Origin: a virus | DNA length: 26,373 bases | IMG/VR virus record: IMGVR_UViG_3300013372_003560 | Span: 1 to 26,373 of that record | Reading direction: 5' to 3' (one strand) | Part shown: in pieces, positions 6,533-14,388 of the stretch | Position numbering within the stretch: position 1 is the first letter of the stretch | Layout of the letters: every line of letters begins with the position of its first letter | Translations under genes and position numbers: made by a program | Notes under the pieces: generated by a model | Told to the model about the DNA's origin: nothing | The model's input: only the letters and a program-made list of their open reading frames with translations | The model's database searches: none

Positions 6533-7387
6533 ATGACTGAAACACCACCACCCCCAGCGACGCCTGACGCGACGCAACCTACACAACAATCGTCCATCTT
6601 CGTGGACGACAACCTCACCTTCGCGCCTGACTGGCACAAGCGGCTGCCCGAGGAGTTTCACGGGACAGTTGAGGGGGCCCAGAACCTCCTGGGCCTGGTG
6701 ACCCGACTCAAGGGGTTGCGCGACAAGCAGGCCAACCCTGGCAGCTCACTGTCCCTTCCTGGAGACAAGGCAACAGACGCCGAGCGCCAGGAGTTTAGAG
6801 CGGCCGCTCTCAAGCACCTCGGGGTCCCAGACAGCCCGGAGGGGTACGACCTCTCGGCGCCGGAGGGATTCGAAGCGGACGCCGAGTTGGTCAAGGAAAT
6901 CAGCGCCATCATGCCCAAGGCAGGCGTCACCAAGGACGGAGCCAAGCTCATCAGCGACACCTACAACGCGATCCTCTTGAAGAGGGCCGAAGCTATCCGG
7001 GCTGAGGACGCTCAGGTGCGCGAAGCTGAACGCGTCGAGCTGGCGGGCGAGTACAAGGACCGGATCAACACGGTCGTCGCCCAGGCCAAGCAGGTCGCCC
7101 GGGATGCTGGATGGCCAGAGGAGTCAATGGACCCGACGAGCGAGTCGTTTGTCGGCGCCAAGCCTTTCCGCCTGATCCAGGGGCTACTCTCCCGGATCGC
7201 GAAGGCTGAAGGGGTGGACCGCACCGGGGGTGACGCCACCCGTGCCACCTCACGAGATCGGTCGTGGGCGGAGCGAGTGATCGCAGGCAAGGAGCCCGAG
7301 TCGGCCGCGTATAACAACAAGAACGACCCGGACAACAAGCGGATCTGGGGCGAGGTCCTCGAGGCCTTTAAGCACAAAGCCGGGTAG
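6533..7387 (+). CDS. Scaffolding (capsid assembly) protein
   Basis: This 284-aa protein would guide capsid shell assembly and then leave or be degraded. It lies directly before the major capsid gene, as in most podoviruses. It has an acidic, Pro-rich N-terminus and then a FAPDWHKRLPEEFHG motif typical of phage scaffolds (W, LP and 'distance' region). A long helical part with charged repeats follows (LLKRAEAIRAEDAQVREAERVEL), ending in a basic C-terminus IWGEVLEAFKHKAG, the kind of end that binds coat protein. The ATG at 6533 is preceded by AT-rich AAATAATTT and no Shine-Dalgarno. Confidence 0.75.
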   Translation: MTETPPPPATPDATQPTQQSSIFVDDNLTFAPDWHKRLPEEFHGTVEGAQNLLGLVTRLKGLRDKQANPGSSLSLPGDKATDAERQEFRAAALKHLGVPDSPEGYDLSAPEGFEADAELVKEISAIMPKAGVTKDGAKLISDTYNAILLKRAEAIRAEDAQVREAERVELAGEYKDRINTVVAQAKQVARDAGWPEESMDPTSESFVGAKPFRLIQGLLSRIAKAEGVDRTGGDATRATSRDRSWAERVIAGKEPESAAYNNKNDPDNKRIWGEVLEAFKHKAG

Positions 7388-7396
7388 CCGTTGGCC

Positions 7397-7415
7397 CAAG
7401 GGCGATTTTCCCTTG
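7397..7415 (+). terminator. Weak hairpin after the scaffold gene
   Basis: CAAGGG (7397-7402) pairs with CCCTTG (7410-7415) around CGATTTT. It lies about 10 nt after the scaffold stop. There is no T-run after the stem, so it may be an RNA-stability or processing element instead of a terminator. Confidence 0.3.
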
Positions 7416-7458
7416 CAATGAAAAAGTCGGGACCCCCCTGTACATAATACATCCGGTC

Positions 7459-7557
7459 ATGGCCCGGCTCATGCCGCTCGTCAATCACGACCCCCCATGG
7501 ATTAAGACGACCCCCGCCAAGGGGCCTCTCGTTAAAGACTGGTACGGTGTAACTTAA
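7459..7557 (+). CDS. Possible 32-aa micro-protein upstream of capsid gene
   Basis: An ATG at 7459 opens 32 codons ending in TAA at 7555-7557, just 20 nt before the capsid start. It begins MARLMPLVNHDPPWIKTTPA and ends VKDWYGVT. Codon third positions are mostly G/C up to the last few codons, as in neighbouring genes, and the composition looks protein-like. No Shine-Dalgarno motif is seen. It could equally be a chance reading frame in the leader of the capsid mRNA, or a leader peptide affecting capsid expression. Confidence 0.35.
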   Translation: MARLMPLVNHDPPWIKTTPAKGPLVKDWYGVT

Positions 7558-7577
7558 TTGTACAACCTGACTTTTTT

Positions 7578-8513
7578 ATGGCAGATGGTGGTATTGTAGT
7601 GTCGGTGCCCGATAATATCCGGGCACATTTTGCAACCCAATGGGGAGAGGCTGTCCAGCAGATGGACGCGCAACTCTCCAACACGATGGAGCTCGAGAGC
7701 CGCTGGACGGCCAAGGACTTTTATTTCGACGACGTTGAGGCGTTCGAATGGCAGGAGGAAACCGGCCGTCACGAGTCCACAAACCCGACCGAGGTCGAGC
7801 TCTCCAAGATCCGTGGCACCAAGCGATACATGAAGGTCGCCAAGATCTTCGGTCGCCGGGACAACGAGTGGCTCCAGACTATTGGCACCCCTCAAGGGGA
7901 GGTCATGAACGCCATGAAGGCGGGCTTCATGCGCCAACTCGACACGCGCTGCATCACAGCCGCGAGCGAGGGCAAATACGCAGGGCCTGAGAATGCTCAG
8001 ACTCTGATCACCTTCCCCGCTGGTAACGTCATCGCCCACAACTTCGTCATCACGGGGACCGCTGTGAATAGCGGGTTCACGCTGCCGAAGCTGTTCGAGG
8101 TGGAGCGCCTAGCGCGTGCCAACGACGTCGACTTCGACGCCGAGGAGTTCTACCTGGTGATCGGACCACGGCAGGTCATGGACATGATCACTCATGTCAC
8201 TGCAGCTGGTAACGACATTTATGCGAAGATGTTAGCCGACTGGCTCAACAACCGGTCCAGCAAGCTGCTGGGCATCTTCAATGTCATCGTTTCCAACCGA
8301 CTTGAACTCGTCAGTGGAACCGACAGCTATCGCCGCTGCGTGGCCTACACCCGACGAGCCTTCTCCAAGGCGCCCGAGACCCACACCACGGCCATCGACG
8401 TCTTGCAGGGCAACTCTCACTCTATCCAGATCGCCGGCTACGGTGAAATGGGGGTTGTGAGACGGTACGACAAGCTGTGTTACCACATTCTCTGTGACGA
8501 GACACTGCCATAA
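7578..8513 (+). CDS. Major capsid protein
   Basis: This 311-aa protein forms the icosahedral shell and is expected to be the most abundant virion protein. Support: it lies directly after the scaffold gene, it has the size range of podovirus HK97-fold coat proteins, and the pattern is right. It has an N-terminal helix with HFATQWGEAVQQMDAQL, an FYFDDVEAFEWQEETGRHE extended stretch, RYMKVAKIFGRRDNEW, and the later FYLVIGPRQVMDMITHV and ILGIFNVIVSNRL-like region seen in these coat proteins. The start ATG follows CTTTTTT with no Shine-Dalgarno. It is flanked by a 190-nt leader and a clear terminator (8528-8565), so it appears to have its own transcript end. Confidence 0.82.
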   Translation: MADGGIVVSVPDNIRAHFATQWGEAVQQMDAQLSNTMELESRWTAKDFYFDDVEAFEWQEETGRHESTNPTEVELSKIRGTKRYMKVAKIFGRRDNEWLQTIGTPQGEVMNAMKAGFMRQLDTRCITAASEGKYAGPENAQTLITFPAGNVIAHNFVITGTAVNSGFTLPKLFEVERLARANDVDFDAEEFYLVIGPRQVMDMITHVTAAGNDIYAKMLADWLNNRSSKLLGIFNVIVSNRLELVSGTDSYRRCVAYTRRAFSKAPETHTTAIDVLQGNSHSIQIAGYGEMGVVRRYDKLCYHILCDETLP

Positions 8514-8527
8514 CCAGCGCATTTTTA

Positions 8528-8565
8528 GCGTCTTGGGTGGTTAGACACCCAAGGCGCCTTCTTTT
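8528..8565 (+). terminator. Rho-independent terminator after the capsid gene
   Basis: GCGTCTTGGGTG (8528-8539) pairs with CACCCAAGGCGC (8546-8557) across loop GTTAGA, with a single T-G wobble, giving a 12-bp stem followed by CTTCTTTT. It lies 14 nt after the capsid stop and would limit readthrough into the tail genes. Confidence 0.85.
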
Positions 8566-8588
8566 GACTCTCACTTTTTCAATTTTTT

Positions 8589-9053
8589 ATGCCTCAATTT
8601 AATTCTGCTTATACCGCCCTGACTGTGCGTGCCCAAGGGGCCAGCACCACGGGCTTCCCTAACGCGACCGACGTCCAACGAGAGCGCCGCATGGCGCGCG
8701 ACTCGTACACGACCACGGGGACCGAGGTGAACAACGACACCATCCTGTTCAAGCTCAACTTACCGGTGGGCAGCATCGTCAACATCGAGGACTGTCGTCT
8801 CGTCTTTGGCGCGGCTGGCACGTTCAACGCGTCGGTGACTCTCCAACGGGTGCGGGCGGGCGTGGCAACCTCTCTGTCCACGGCTCTCGCCACGACCGCG
8901 GCGGCAGTTGGGGTCTTTGCCCGGGCCGCGATTACGCCGCAAACACCATCAATTGCTGGGGATACCTTCCAGCTTTTGATCACGCCCTTCACCAGCGCCA
9001 CGGTAGGCAAGGTGATCGGCCTCGAACTGGCCTACGACGCCCCGCTCCTCTAA
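8589..9053 (+). CDS. Small beta-rich virion protein, possible capsid decoration protein
   Basis: This 154-aa protein is rich in Thr, Ala, Val and Ser, with alternating hydrophobic residues that suggest beta strands: DTILFKLNLPVGSIVNIEDCRLVF, SVTLQRVRAGVATSL, DTFQLLITPFTSATVGKVIGLELAY. It has no signal peptide or membrane segment. Its location between the capsid and tail tubular genes suggests a head decoration, cement or completion protein; no family is recognised. Its start follows AATTTTTT, like the capsid gene, without a Shine-Dalgarno. Confidence 0.65.
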   Translation: MPQFNSAYTALTVRAQGASTTGFPNATDVQRERRMARDSYTTTGTEVNNDTILFKLNLPVGSIVNIEDCRLVFGAAGTFNASVTLQRVRAGVATSLSTALATTAAAVGVFARAAITPQTPSIAGDTFQLLITPFTSATVGKVIGLELAYDAPLL

Positions 9054-9056
9054 GCG

Positions 9057-9812
9057 ATGACTCAGACAGGCATCGCGAATCTGGTGCTCTCGCACCTCGG
9101 CTCCGCCCCGGTCACCAGCATCAATGATGCGACCCCGGAGGCGGAAGCCATTCGTGATGCCTGGGAGGCGGTCAGGGACGGGTTACTCCGAGCTCATCGG
9201 TGGAATTTCGCCAAAGCCCGCGCTCAGCTGACTCCGGTCGTGCTGGGCGAGAGCTTTGCTCTCCCAGCTGACTGCTTGAGGGTGGTCCGAGTCAACGGGC
9301 TCGAACAGTCCGGGACACTCGGCGAGGGGGCTGAGATCGAGGGGCGCACCTTGAGGGTCGCCTCGACTGCCTGTGAGATCGTTTATCTGCGCATCATCCC
9401 GAATCCTCAGGACTGGGATGCGCTTTTCACTTTGGTCTTCGCCTATGAGCTGGCCTCCGCCGCTGGTCCCAGGATCGCTGGAGGGTCACAGTCACTCTCT
9501 GAGGCCATGCGCAGCAACGCGGCCACACAGCTGCGGGTTGCCATTGCAGCCAACGCCATCGAGACCCGTCCGACCGTGGTCCGCGCCATGGACGGCAGCC
9601 GCTACTACGCCGCCGTGAACAATGTCCTGACCACGAGATCGACCGATCCGGCCTCGACCGTGACCCTTTCAACCACCGCGACAACAGCCGCCCCCGCCGC
9701 GCAACCTGTCATCAGCTACGTGGTCGGGGCCGACGGGGCGACCTACGAGAAGACGACGCTGCCGAACGGCGCCGAGTTCTTCAAACCTGTCTTCCTCTCG
9801 ATCCCTTCATGA
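9057..9812 (+). CDS. Tail tubular protein A (T7 gp11-like)
   Basis: This is a ring protein joining the portal to the tail nozzle. The N-terminal half follows the family pattern closely: IANLVLSHLGSAPVTSINDATPEA, then DAWEAVRDGLLRAHRWNFAKARAQL, then LPADCLRVVRVNG, and the region around DALFTLVFAYELASAAGPRI. At 251 aa it is longer than T7 gp11 (about 196 aa). The extra is a Thr/Ala-rich C-terminal linker plus ISYVVGADGATYEKTTLPNG. It lies upstream of protein B, with one fibre-like gene between them. The stop overlaps the next start (ATGA). Confidence 0.88.
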   Translation: MTQTGIANLVLSHLGSAPVTSINDATPEAEAIRDAWEAVRDGLLRAHRWNFAKARAQLTPVVLGESFALPADCLRVVRVNGLEQSGTLGEGAEIEGRTLRVASTACEIVYLRIIPNPQDWDALFTLVFAYELASAAGPRIAGGSQSLSEAMRSNAATQLRVAIAANAIETRPTVVRAMDGSRYYAAVNNVLTTRSTDPASTVTLSTTATTAAPAAQPVISYVVGADGATYEKTTLPNGAEFFKPVFLSIPS

Positions 9813-11638
9813 TGAAATTGCGCTCTTCTCTCCTGGTTGTCTTGATGCCAACCCTCGCCTCAGCGGACGAGGTGCTGCTCAACTGGCGAGAGGACACCGG
9901 AAACTGGATTGGCAAGCGATTAACCACAGTGCCTGGGCAATTTCTGTCCTTTGACGTGAACGGGGTGCCGACTGTCGCGGCCTTTGCCGGAGGGACGGGC
10001 GATGTCGTCGGTCCTGCCAGCGCAACCACTGGAGCCTTTCCTCTCTTCCTCGGTTCGACCGGGAAGGTGATCTCTGACTCAATTTACACGCCAGGCTACG
10101 TGCTCAGCCGGGCCAATCATTCCGGCACCCAGGCGGCGACCACAATCACCGGTCTGGCCACTATTGCGACTTCAGGCAGTGCAACTGACCTCTCGACCGG
10201 CAGCCTCGCTGACGCTCGACTGAGCGCGAACATCCCGCGATTGGCTTCGGCGAATACGTTCACGGCGGCCATCCAAACTATCTCCAACGCCAACCTCCCG
10301 GCCCTCGTCGTCAATTCGACTGGCGGGACAAACAAGGCGGCCGCTTTTGCCGCGGGGGCCGGGGCATCCATTATCTCCTTCGACACCTCCGGGGCTTTCG
10401 GCATCGGGTCGGCCACGAAGGCGAACGTGACCACGAACCCTGGCGGCGGCCTAGAGACCTACCGCGTCTGGATCGATGGAACGACCGGCAACGTCGGGAT
10501 GGGGAACACGGCGCCATCACAGAAGCTGGACGTGACGGGCACCGTGAAGGCCACAAGTTTTTCTGGCGACGGGTCAGCTCTCACGGGTGTCGTCACAGGC
10601 CCGGCCTCCTCGACCGATAGCAACCTAGTCGTGTTTAACGGTGCCACAGGTAAGATCATCAAGGAGTCGGCTGTCCCTCTCGCAACCATGCGGTCAGCCA
10701 GCACCGCCTTCACTGGGGGCACTCTGCCAGCTGCGCAGCTCCCGGCGAGCGTGCCAATTCTGTCCAGCGCCAACACCTTCACAGCGATCCGCAATACCTT
10801 TAGCAACGGATCTATTCCATCTGTGGTGGTGTCGTCCACAGCGGTGGGAGGCAAAGCCGGGGCATTGATCGCTGGCGGTACCCTGGCCGGTTGGACCTTC
10901 GACGAAACGGGCGACTTCGGAATTTCCACTGCTCCCAATGCGACGATCCTGACCAACGCCGGAGGCGCTGGCACCTATCGATTCTTCATGACTGGGTCCA
11001 ATGGGTTCATCAGCCTAGGTAACGGGACGACTCCCGCCACTCAGCGGCTGGATGTGAATGGAAACGTCAAAGCGACCTCCTTCATCGGATCCGGGGCCAG
11101 CTTGACCGGCATCACCCGGACTGGGGTGCGGCGGACTGAATACGTCAGGGCAGGCCAAATGCTCCCGCGCACTACCGCTGGGGCTGCCCCTGCGACGGTT
11201 GAACTAGCGACCAATGACATCATGCAGCAGTCCCTGGACTTCGACCAAACGGTCGAGGAAGGGGTCGGCTTCTGGGTCACGTTGGACTCCGCCTGGAATC
11301 TCGGAACGCTGACAGCCAAGGTGCATTGGACGGCCGCGGCCGGGGCTGGCACTGTGAAGTGGGATGTTTCAGCCAGGACGTTTGCGGACGACGACGCCAT
11401 GGATCAGGTCCTCGGCACCGAGCAGACTACCGGGGCTGACACCCTGCTCCTGATCGGGGACATGCACATCACGCCGACCACACCGGCTCTCACGGTGGCA
11501 GGGGTCGCCGCAGCCAACCGGCCCATCTACTTTCAGATCGCCCGCGACGTGGCGACCGACACTCTGACCGCCGATGCCCGCCTGCTCGGCGTGACTATCG
11601 AGTACACCGAATCCGCAACCGAGCCCGTCGCCCAATAA
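9809..11638 (+). CDS. Fibre/adhesin-like protein with N-terminal signal peptide
   Basis: This is a 609-aa protein. Residues 1-19 look like a Sec signal peptide: Lys3/Arg5, hydrophobic LLVVLMPTL, and an ASA cleavage site before D20. Two long repeats follow (about 65-260 and 261-434). Each starts with a GPAS..GKxIxxS element, contains a SANTFTA segment, and ends in a tail-fibre motif: KLDVTGTVKATSFSGDGSAL in copy 1 and RLDVNGNVKATSFIGSGASL in copy 2. The last 170 or so residues form a different, beta-rich domain (FDQTVEEGVGFWVTLDSAWN, KVHWTAAAGAG) that could be the receptor-binding tip. It is inserted between tail tubular A and B, where T7 has no gene. The start may be the ATG at 9809 or 9812. 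The fibre assignment rests on motifs; the export signal is unexpected for a virion protein. Confidence 0.7.
   Translation: MMKLRSSLLVVLMPTLASADEVLLNWREDTGNWIGKRLTTVPGQFLSFDVNGVPTVAAFAGGTGDVVGPASATTGAFPLFLGSTGKVISDSIYTPGYVLSRANHSGTQAATTITGLATIATSGSATDLSTGSLADARLSANIPRLASANTFTAAIQTISNANLPALVVNSTGGTNKAAAFAAGAGASIISFDTSGAFGIGSATKANVTTNPGGGLETYRVWIDGTTGNVGMGNTAPSQKLDVTGTVKATSFSGDGSALTGVVTGPASSTDSNLVVFNGATGKIIKESAVPLATMRSASTAFTGGTLPAAQLPASVPILSSANTFTAIRNTFSNGSIPSVVVSSTAVGGKAGALIAGGTLAGWTFDETGDFGISTAPNATILTNAGGAGTYRFFMTGSNGFISLGNGTTPATQRLDVNGNVKATSFIGSGASLTGITRTGVRRTEYVRAGQMLPRTTAGAAPATVELATNDIMQQSLDFDQTVEEGVGFWVTLDSAWNLGTLTAKVHWTAAAGAGTVKWDVSARTFADDDAMDQVLGTEQTTGADTLLLIGDMHITPTTPALTVAGVAAANRPIYFQIARDVATDTLTADARLLGVTIEYTESATEPVAQ
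10001..11113 (+). repeat. Two diverged tandem repeats of about 175-195 codons in the fibre-like gene
   Basis: Residues 65-260 and 261-434 of the fibre-like protein align in order. Shared landmarks are VVGPASATTG / VTGPASSTDS, LASANTFTAAIQT / LSSANTFTAIRNT, PALVVNSTGG / PSVVVSSTAV, and the closing LDVxGxVKATSFxGxGxxLTG. The DNA copies are clearly diverged, so the duplication is old. Confidence 0.8.
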
Positions 11639-11639
11639 C

Positions 11640-13985
11640 ATGGCCCGCCGCCTCATCAATTCCTTCACCTCTGGCGCCTTGTCGCCACTGACGGTGGGGT
11701 TGGTCGACCTTGAGGGCACCACGAAAGGGTGCCGGATCCTCGAGAATTTTCAGGTGCTGCCCTCCGGGGGTGTCGCTCGCCGTCCTGGCCTAGTCCATCG
11801 GCAGACCGCGCACACCGGGACGCCCATCATTATCGCTTTCAACTACAGCGCGACTGACGCGTTCCACCTCGAGCTCGGTGACGGGTACCTGCGCATCATG
11901 CGCGAGGACGGCACGCTGGTCATCACCCCCTCAACGCCCCCCGTTGGGGCGGTTTCCCTGGCGGGCACCCCGTTGCGCTACTCGGCGCCGTGGACCCAAG
12001 CTCAGCTTGAATCCCTGCAGTGGATCCAGGTCAACAACCTGCTCCTGATCCTCCACCAGGGCGTCCATCCATACCAGCTCCTGCGGGTCTCTGACACCGA
12101 CTGGAGGCTGACCGAGGTCGTCTGGAAGTTTCCCCCGCTGCGAGACCTGAACGTGACCACCACGACGCTGGCCTGTTCAGTGACAGGGACAGCTGCGACC
12201 GGCACCATGACGGCCAGCACTGCGCTCTTTAACGCGGGCCACGTTGGGTCGACCTGGGAGGTACGTCACATCCGGACCGCGCCCAGCGAGAAGCTGCTTT
12301 TCCCTGGCACGGCCACGGCCGGTATCTACTCGGCCACGATGCGCATCATCGGGAAGTGGGAAGTGTTCTCGGTGGGCGAATGGGCCGGGACGCTCAGCCT
12401 GGAGCAGGAGATCTCCTCCGGGGTGTGGGAAACGGTGCGGACCTGGCAGTCCGAGAAAGATTACAACGTCCAAACCAGCGGCCAGGTCGACGCCGAGACC
12501 ACCCTGCGGCTCAAGTTTGTCGGGGTCGGAACCATCGTGGGGTCGCCCACTCTGGCTGCTCCTAATCCGCGGGCCCAGCTGACCGCGGTCGATCCAGCCG
12601 TTAAAGGGTTGGTGAAGATCACGGGCTACACATCGCCGACGGTGGTCAACATCCAAGTGATCCGGGCCTTGCACGACGTCACGCCGACCACTCGGTGGGC
12701 TGAGGCTGCCTTTTCAACCTATCGAGGGTTTCCTCGGGCGGCCTGCTTCCACGATCAGCGGTGGGTCCTCGGGGGCGTCCCGTCCCAGCCTCTCACCGTC
12801 TTCGGGTCGGTCACGTCGGACCTCTTCAACTTTGAGCGCACCGGGCTGGAGGATGGCGCCTTTGTCTGGGAGCTGGCCGCGACCGAGTCCTCTCCCATCG
12901 CCTGGATTTTCAGTCAGAACCGGGGCCTCATCATCGGGACCGAGGCCGAGGAGTGGGTCATGCAGGGCAGCGAAGGAAAAGCGATCTCGCCGACAAGCAT
13001 CGATGCCCAGCGCAAGACCAACTACGGATCCGACCCACAGCGCGTGGTCCTGGCTGGCAGCAGCGTCCTTTACGTCCAGGCGGGTGGCTATGCTCTGCGG
13101 GAATATGTGTTCGATTTCGCGACCCAGAACTACGTCTCTCCCGACATCCTGGAGCTGGCCGACCACCTCGTCGGCGGTGGGATCAAGTGCGTCGCGTTTT
13201 CCAAGAAACCGATCCCCATCGTCTACGTCGTGACGAACGACAACAAGCTGCTGTCCTGCACCTACCGCCGGGCAGAGGGGGGTACCCTTGTGGCATGGTC
13301 TGAGCACACCACTGACGGGGAGTTCAAGTGGGTCTCAGTCCTGTACAACGAAGGCGATGCGGACTCGGTCGTCTGCGTCATTCGACGGGACGGGGTCGCC
13401 CGCATCGAGGAGCTGTCGCCTGACCATTTACGCCGGACCAAGAACGCCACGACTCCGCAGGACCTCGTCCACCTGGACGCGGCTGTCGTCACCCAAGGGG
13501 ACGCCATCAGCCTGGTCTCCGGCCTGAACCATCTTGTCGGGAAAGAGGTCCGCATTCTGGGTGACGGGGCCGAGCACCCGGCCCAGACCGTCCCTGCCTC
13601 TGGCAGCATCACCCTCGAGTATCCAGTCGACATCGCCATCGTGGGACTCCCGTACCTCTCTCGTCTGCAGCCGATGCCGTGGGAGCTCTCGATGGATGAC
13701 GGCACCTCCGCCGGGAGGAAGACCAAAGCCGGTCCCCTCTCTCTGCTCTTCTTCCAGACGGGCGCCTGCCAGTGGCAGGACGCCCCTGACGCGAAGGTGT
13801 ACGACCTCCCATTTCGACGGAACGAGGACGCCATGGACTCCTCAGTCCCGCTATTTTCTGGCTGGGCCAAGGTCGCCATCTCGGCCAGTTTCCGGGACAC
13901 CATCGACCTTACCCTTTCCACTGATGCCCCTTTGCCCTTGATTGTACTGGCGTTGTCCACCACTCAAAACGTGTATGGATCATGA
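11640..13985 (+). CDS. Tail tubular protein B (T7 gp12-like)
   Basis: This is the nozzle protein of the short tail; several copies form the distal tube. The N-terminus has the family signature: SFTSGALSPLTVGLVDLEG, then GCRILENFQVLPSGGVARRPG. Further typical pieces are FHLELGDGYLRIMREDG, QSLQWIQV-like LESLQWIQVNNLLLILHQGV, and later GFPRAACFHDQRWVLGGVPS with a GLEDGAFVWELAATESSPI stretch. The length of 781 aa is close to T7 gp12 (about 794). The start at 11640 lies 1 nt after the preceding stop with no Shine-Dalgarno. The next gene begins inside its 3' end. Confidence 0.92.
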   Translation: MARRLINSFTSGALSPLTVGLVDLEGTTKGCRILENFQVLPSGGVARRPGLVHRQTAHTGTPIIIAFNYSATDAFHLELGDGYLRIMREDGTLVITPSTPPVGAVSLAGTPLRYSAPWTQAQLESLQWIQVNNLLLILHQGVHPYQLLRVSDTDWRLTEVVWKFPPLRDLNVTTTTLACSVTGTAATGTMTASTALFNAGHVGSTWEVRHIRTAPSEKLLFPGTATAGIYSATMRIIGKWEVFSVGEWAGTLSLEQEISSGVWETVRTWQSEKDYNVQTSGQVDAETTLRLKFVGVGTIVGSPTLAAPNPRAQLTAVDPAVKGLVKITGYTSPTVVNIQVIRALHDVTPTTRWAEAAFSTYRGFPRAACFHDQRWVLGGVPSQPLTVFGSVTSDLFNFERTGLEDGAFVWELAATESSPIAWIFSQNRGLIIGTEAEEWVMQGSEGKAISPTSIDAQRKTNYGSDPQRVVLAGSSVLYVQAGGYALREYVFDFATQNYVSPDILELADHLVGGGIKCVAFSKKPIPIVYVVTNDNKLLSCTYRRAEGGTLVAWSEHTTDGEFKWVSVLYNEGDADSVVCVIRRDGVARIEELSPDHLRRTKNATTPQDLVHLDAAVVTQGDAISLVSGLNHLVGKEVRILGDGAEHPAQTVPASGSITLEYPVDIAIVGLPYLSRLQPMPWELSMDDGTSAGRKTKAGPLSLLFFQTGACQWQDAPDAKVYDLPFRRNEDAMDSSVPLFSGWAKVAISASFRDTIDLTLSTDAPLPLIVLALSTTQNVYGS

Positions 13986-14388
13986 AGTCCAAACCCACGC
14001 ATTTGGAACCGAACCGGACGACAAGGATGTCGTGTCTGCGTGGTATGCCGAGCACCGGCATGGAGCAATTTTTCCAACGACAGTTCTCCCCCCACATGGA
14101 GTAGTTGCCAGCGTTTATGGGGAGCGACTGGCAGCTGCGTGGGTGTATCTGTCGTTCGGAATAGGCGTGGCACACATCCATTGGGCGGTGGGGAAACCGC
14201 GAACGGCTCCCAAGCTGTTGGTGGCGGCTTGGCGGGCAGTGTTCCGCGGGATTGAGGATGTGTGCCGCGCTCACAACTGTTTCGTCATTTTCTGTAACGC
14301 GCGTCCCGATGTGGCCCATGGGCTTCGGCGCGCTGGGTTCGAGTCAATCGAGCCCCAAGTGTTCACCTACAAAGTCCTCACGCAATGA
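13975..14388 (+). CDS. T7 gp13-like protein with GNAT acetyltransferase-type fold
   Basis: This 137-aa protein lies exactly where T7 gene 13 lies, between tail tubular B and the first core protein, and has nearly the same length (T7 gp13 about 138 aa). The sequence shows a GNAT-like order: a start with the polar stretch EPDDKDVVSAWYAEHR, the strand pair GVVASVYGERLAAAWVYLSF, a helix KLLVAAWRAVFRGIEDVCR, and a C-terminal strand-helix NCFVIFCNARPDVAHGLRRA followed by GFESIEP. The clear glycine loop for acetyl-CoA binding is not evident, so it may be structural only. The start at ATG 13975 overlaps the previous gene by 11 nt; an upstream ATG at 13942 is less likely. GC is lower here (about 55-58% in two 60-base lines) than in neighbours. 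Confidence 0.7.
   Translation: MDHEVQTHAFGTEPDDKDVVSAWYAEHRHGAIFPTTVLPPHGVVASVYGERLAAAWVYLSFGIGVAHIHWAVGKPRTAPKLLVAAWRAVFRGIEDVCRAHNCFVIFCNARPDVAHGLRRAGFESIEPQVFTYKVLTQ

Noticed and set aside
7413-7448. TTGCAA ... CATAAT promoter-like pair before the capsid gene
   Set aside because: The 24-nt spacer is too long for a sigma70 promoter, and no repeated phage promoter motif was found among the intergenic gaps.
12177-13963. Several - strand open frames opposite tail tubular protein B
   Set aside because: The + strand gene has a clear family match across its length. The - strand products are low-quality Arg/Asp-rich sequences.
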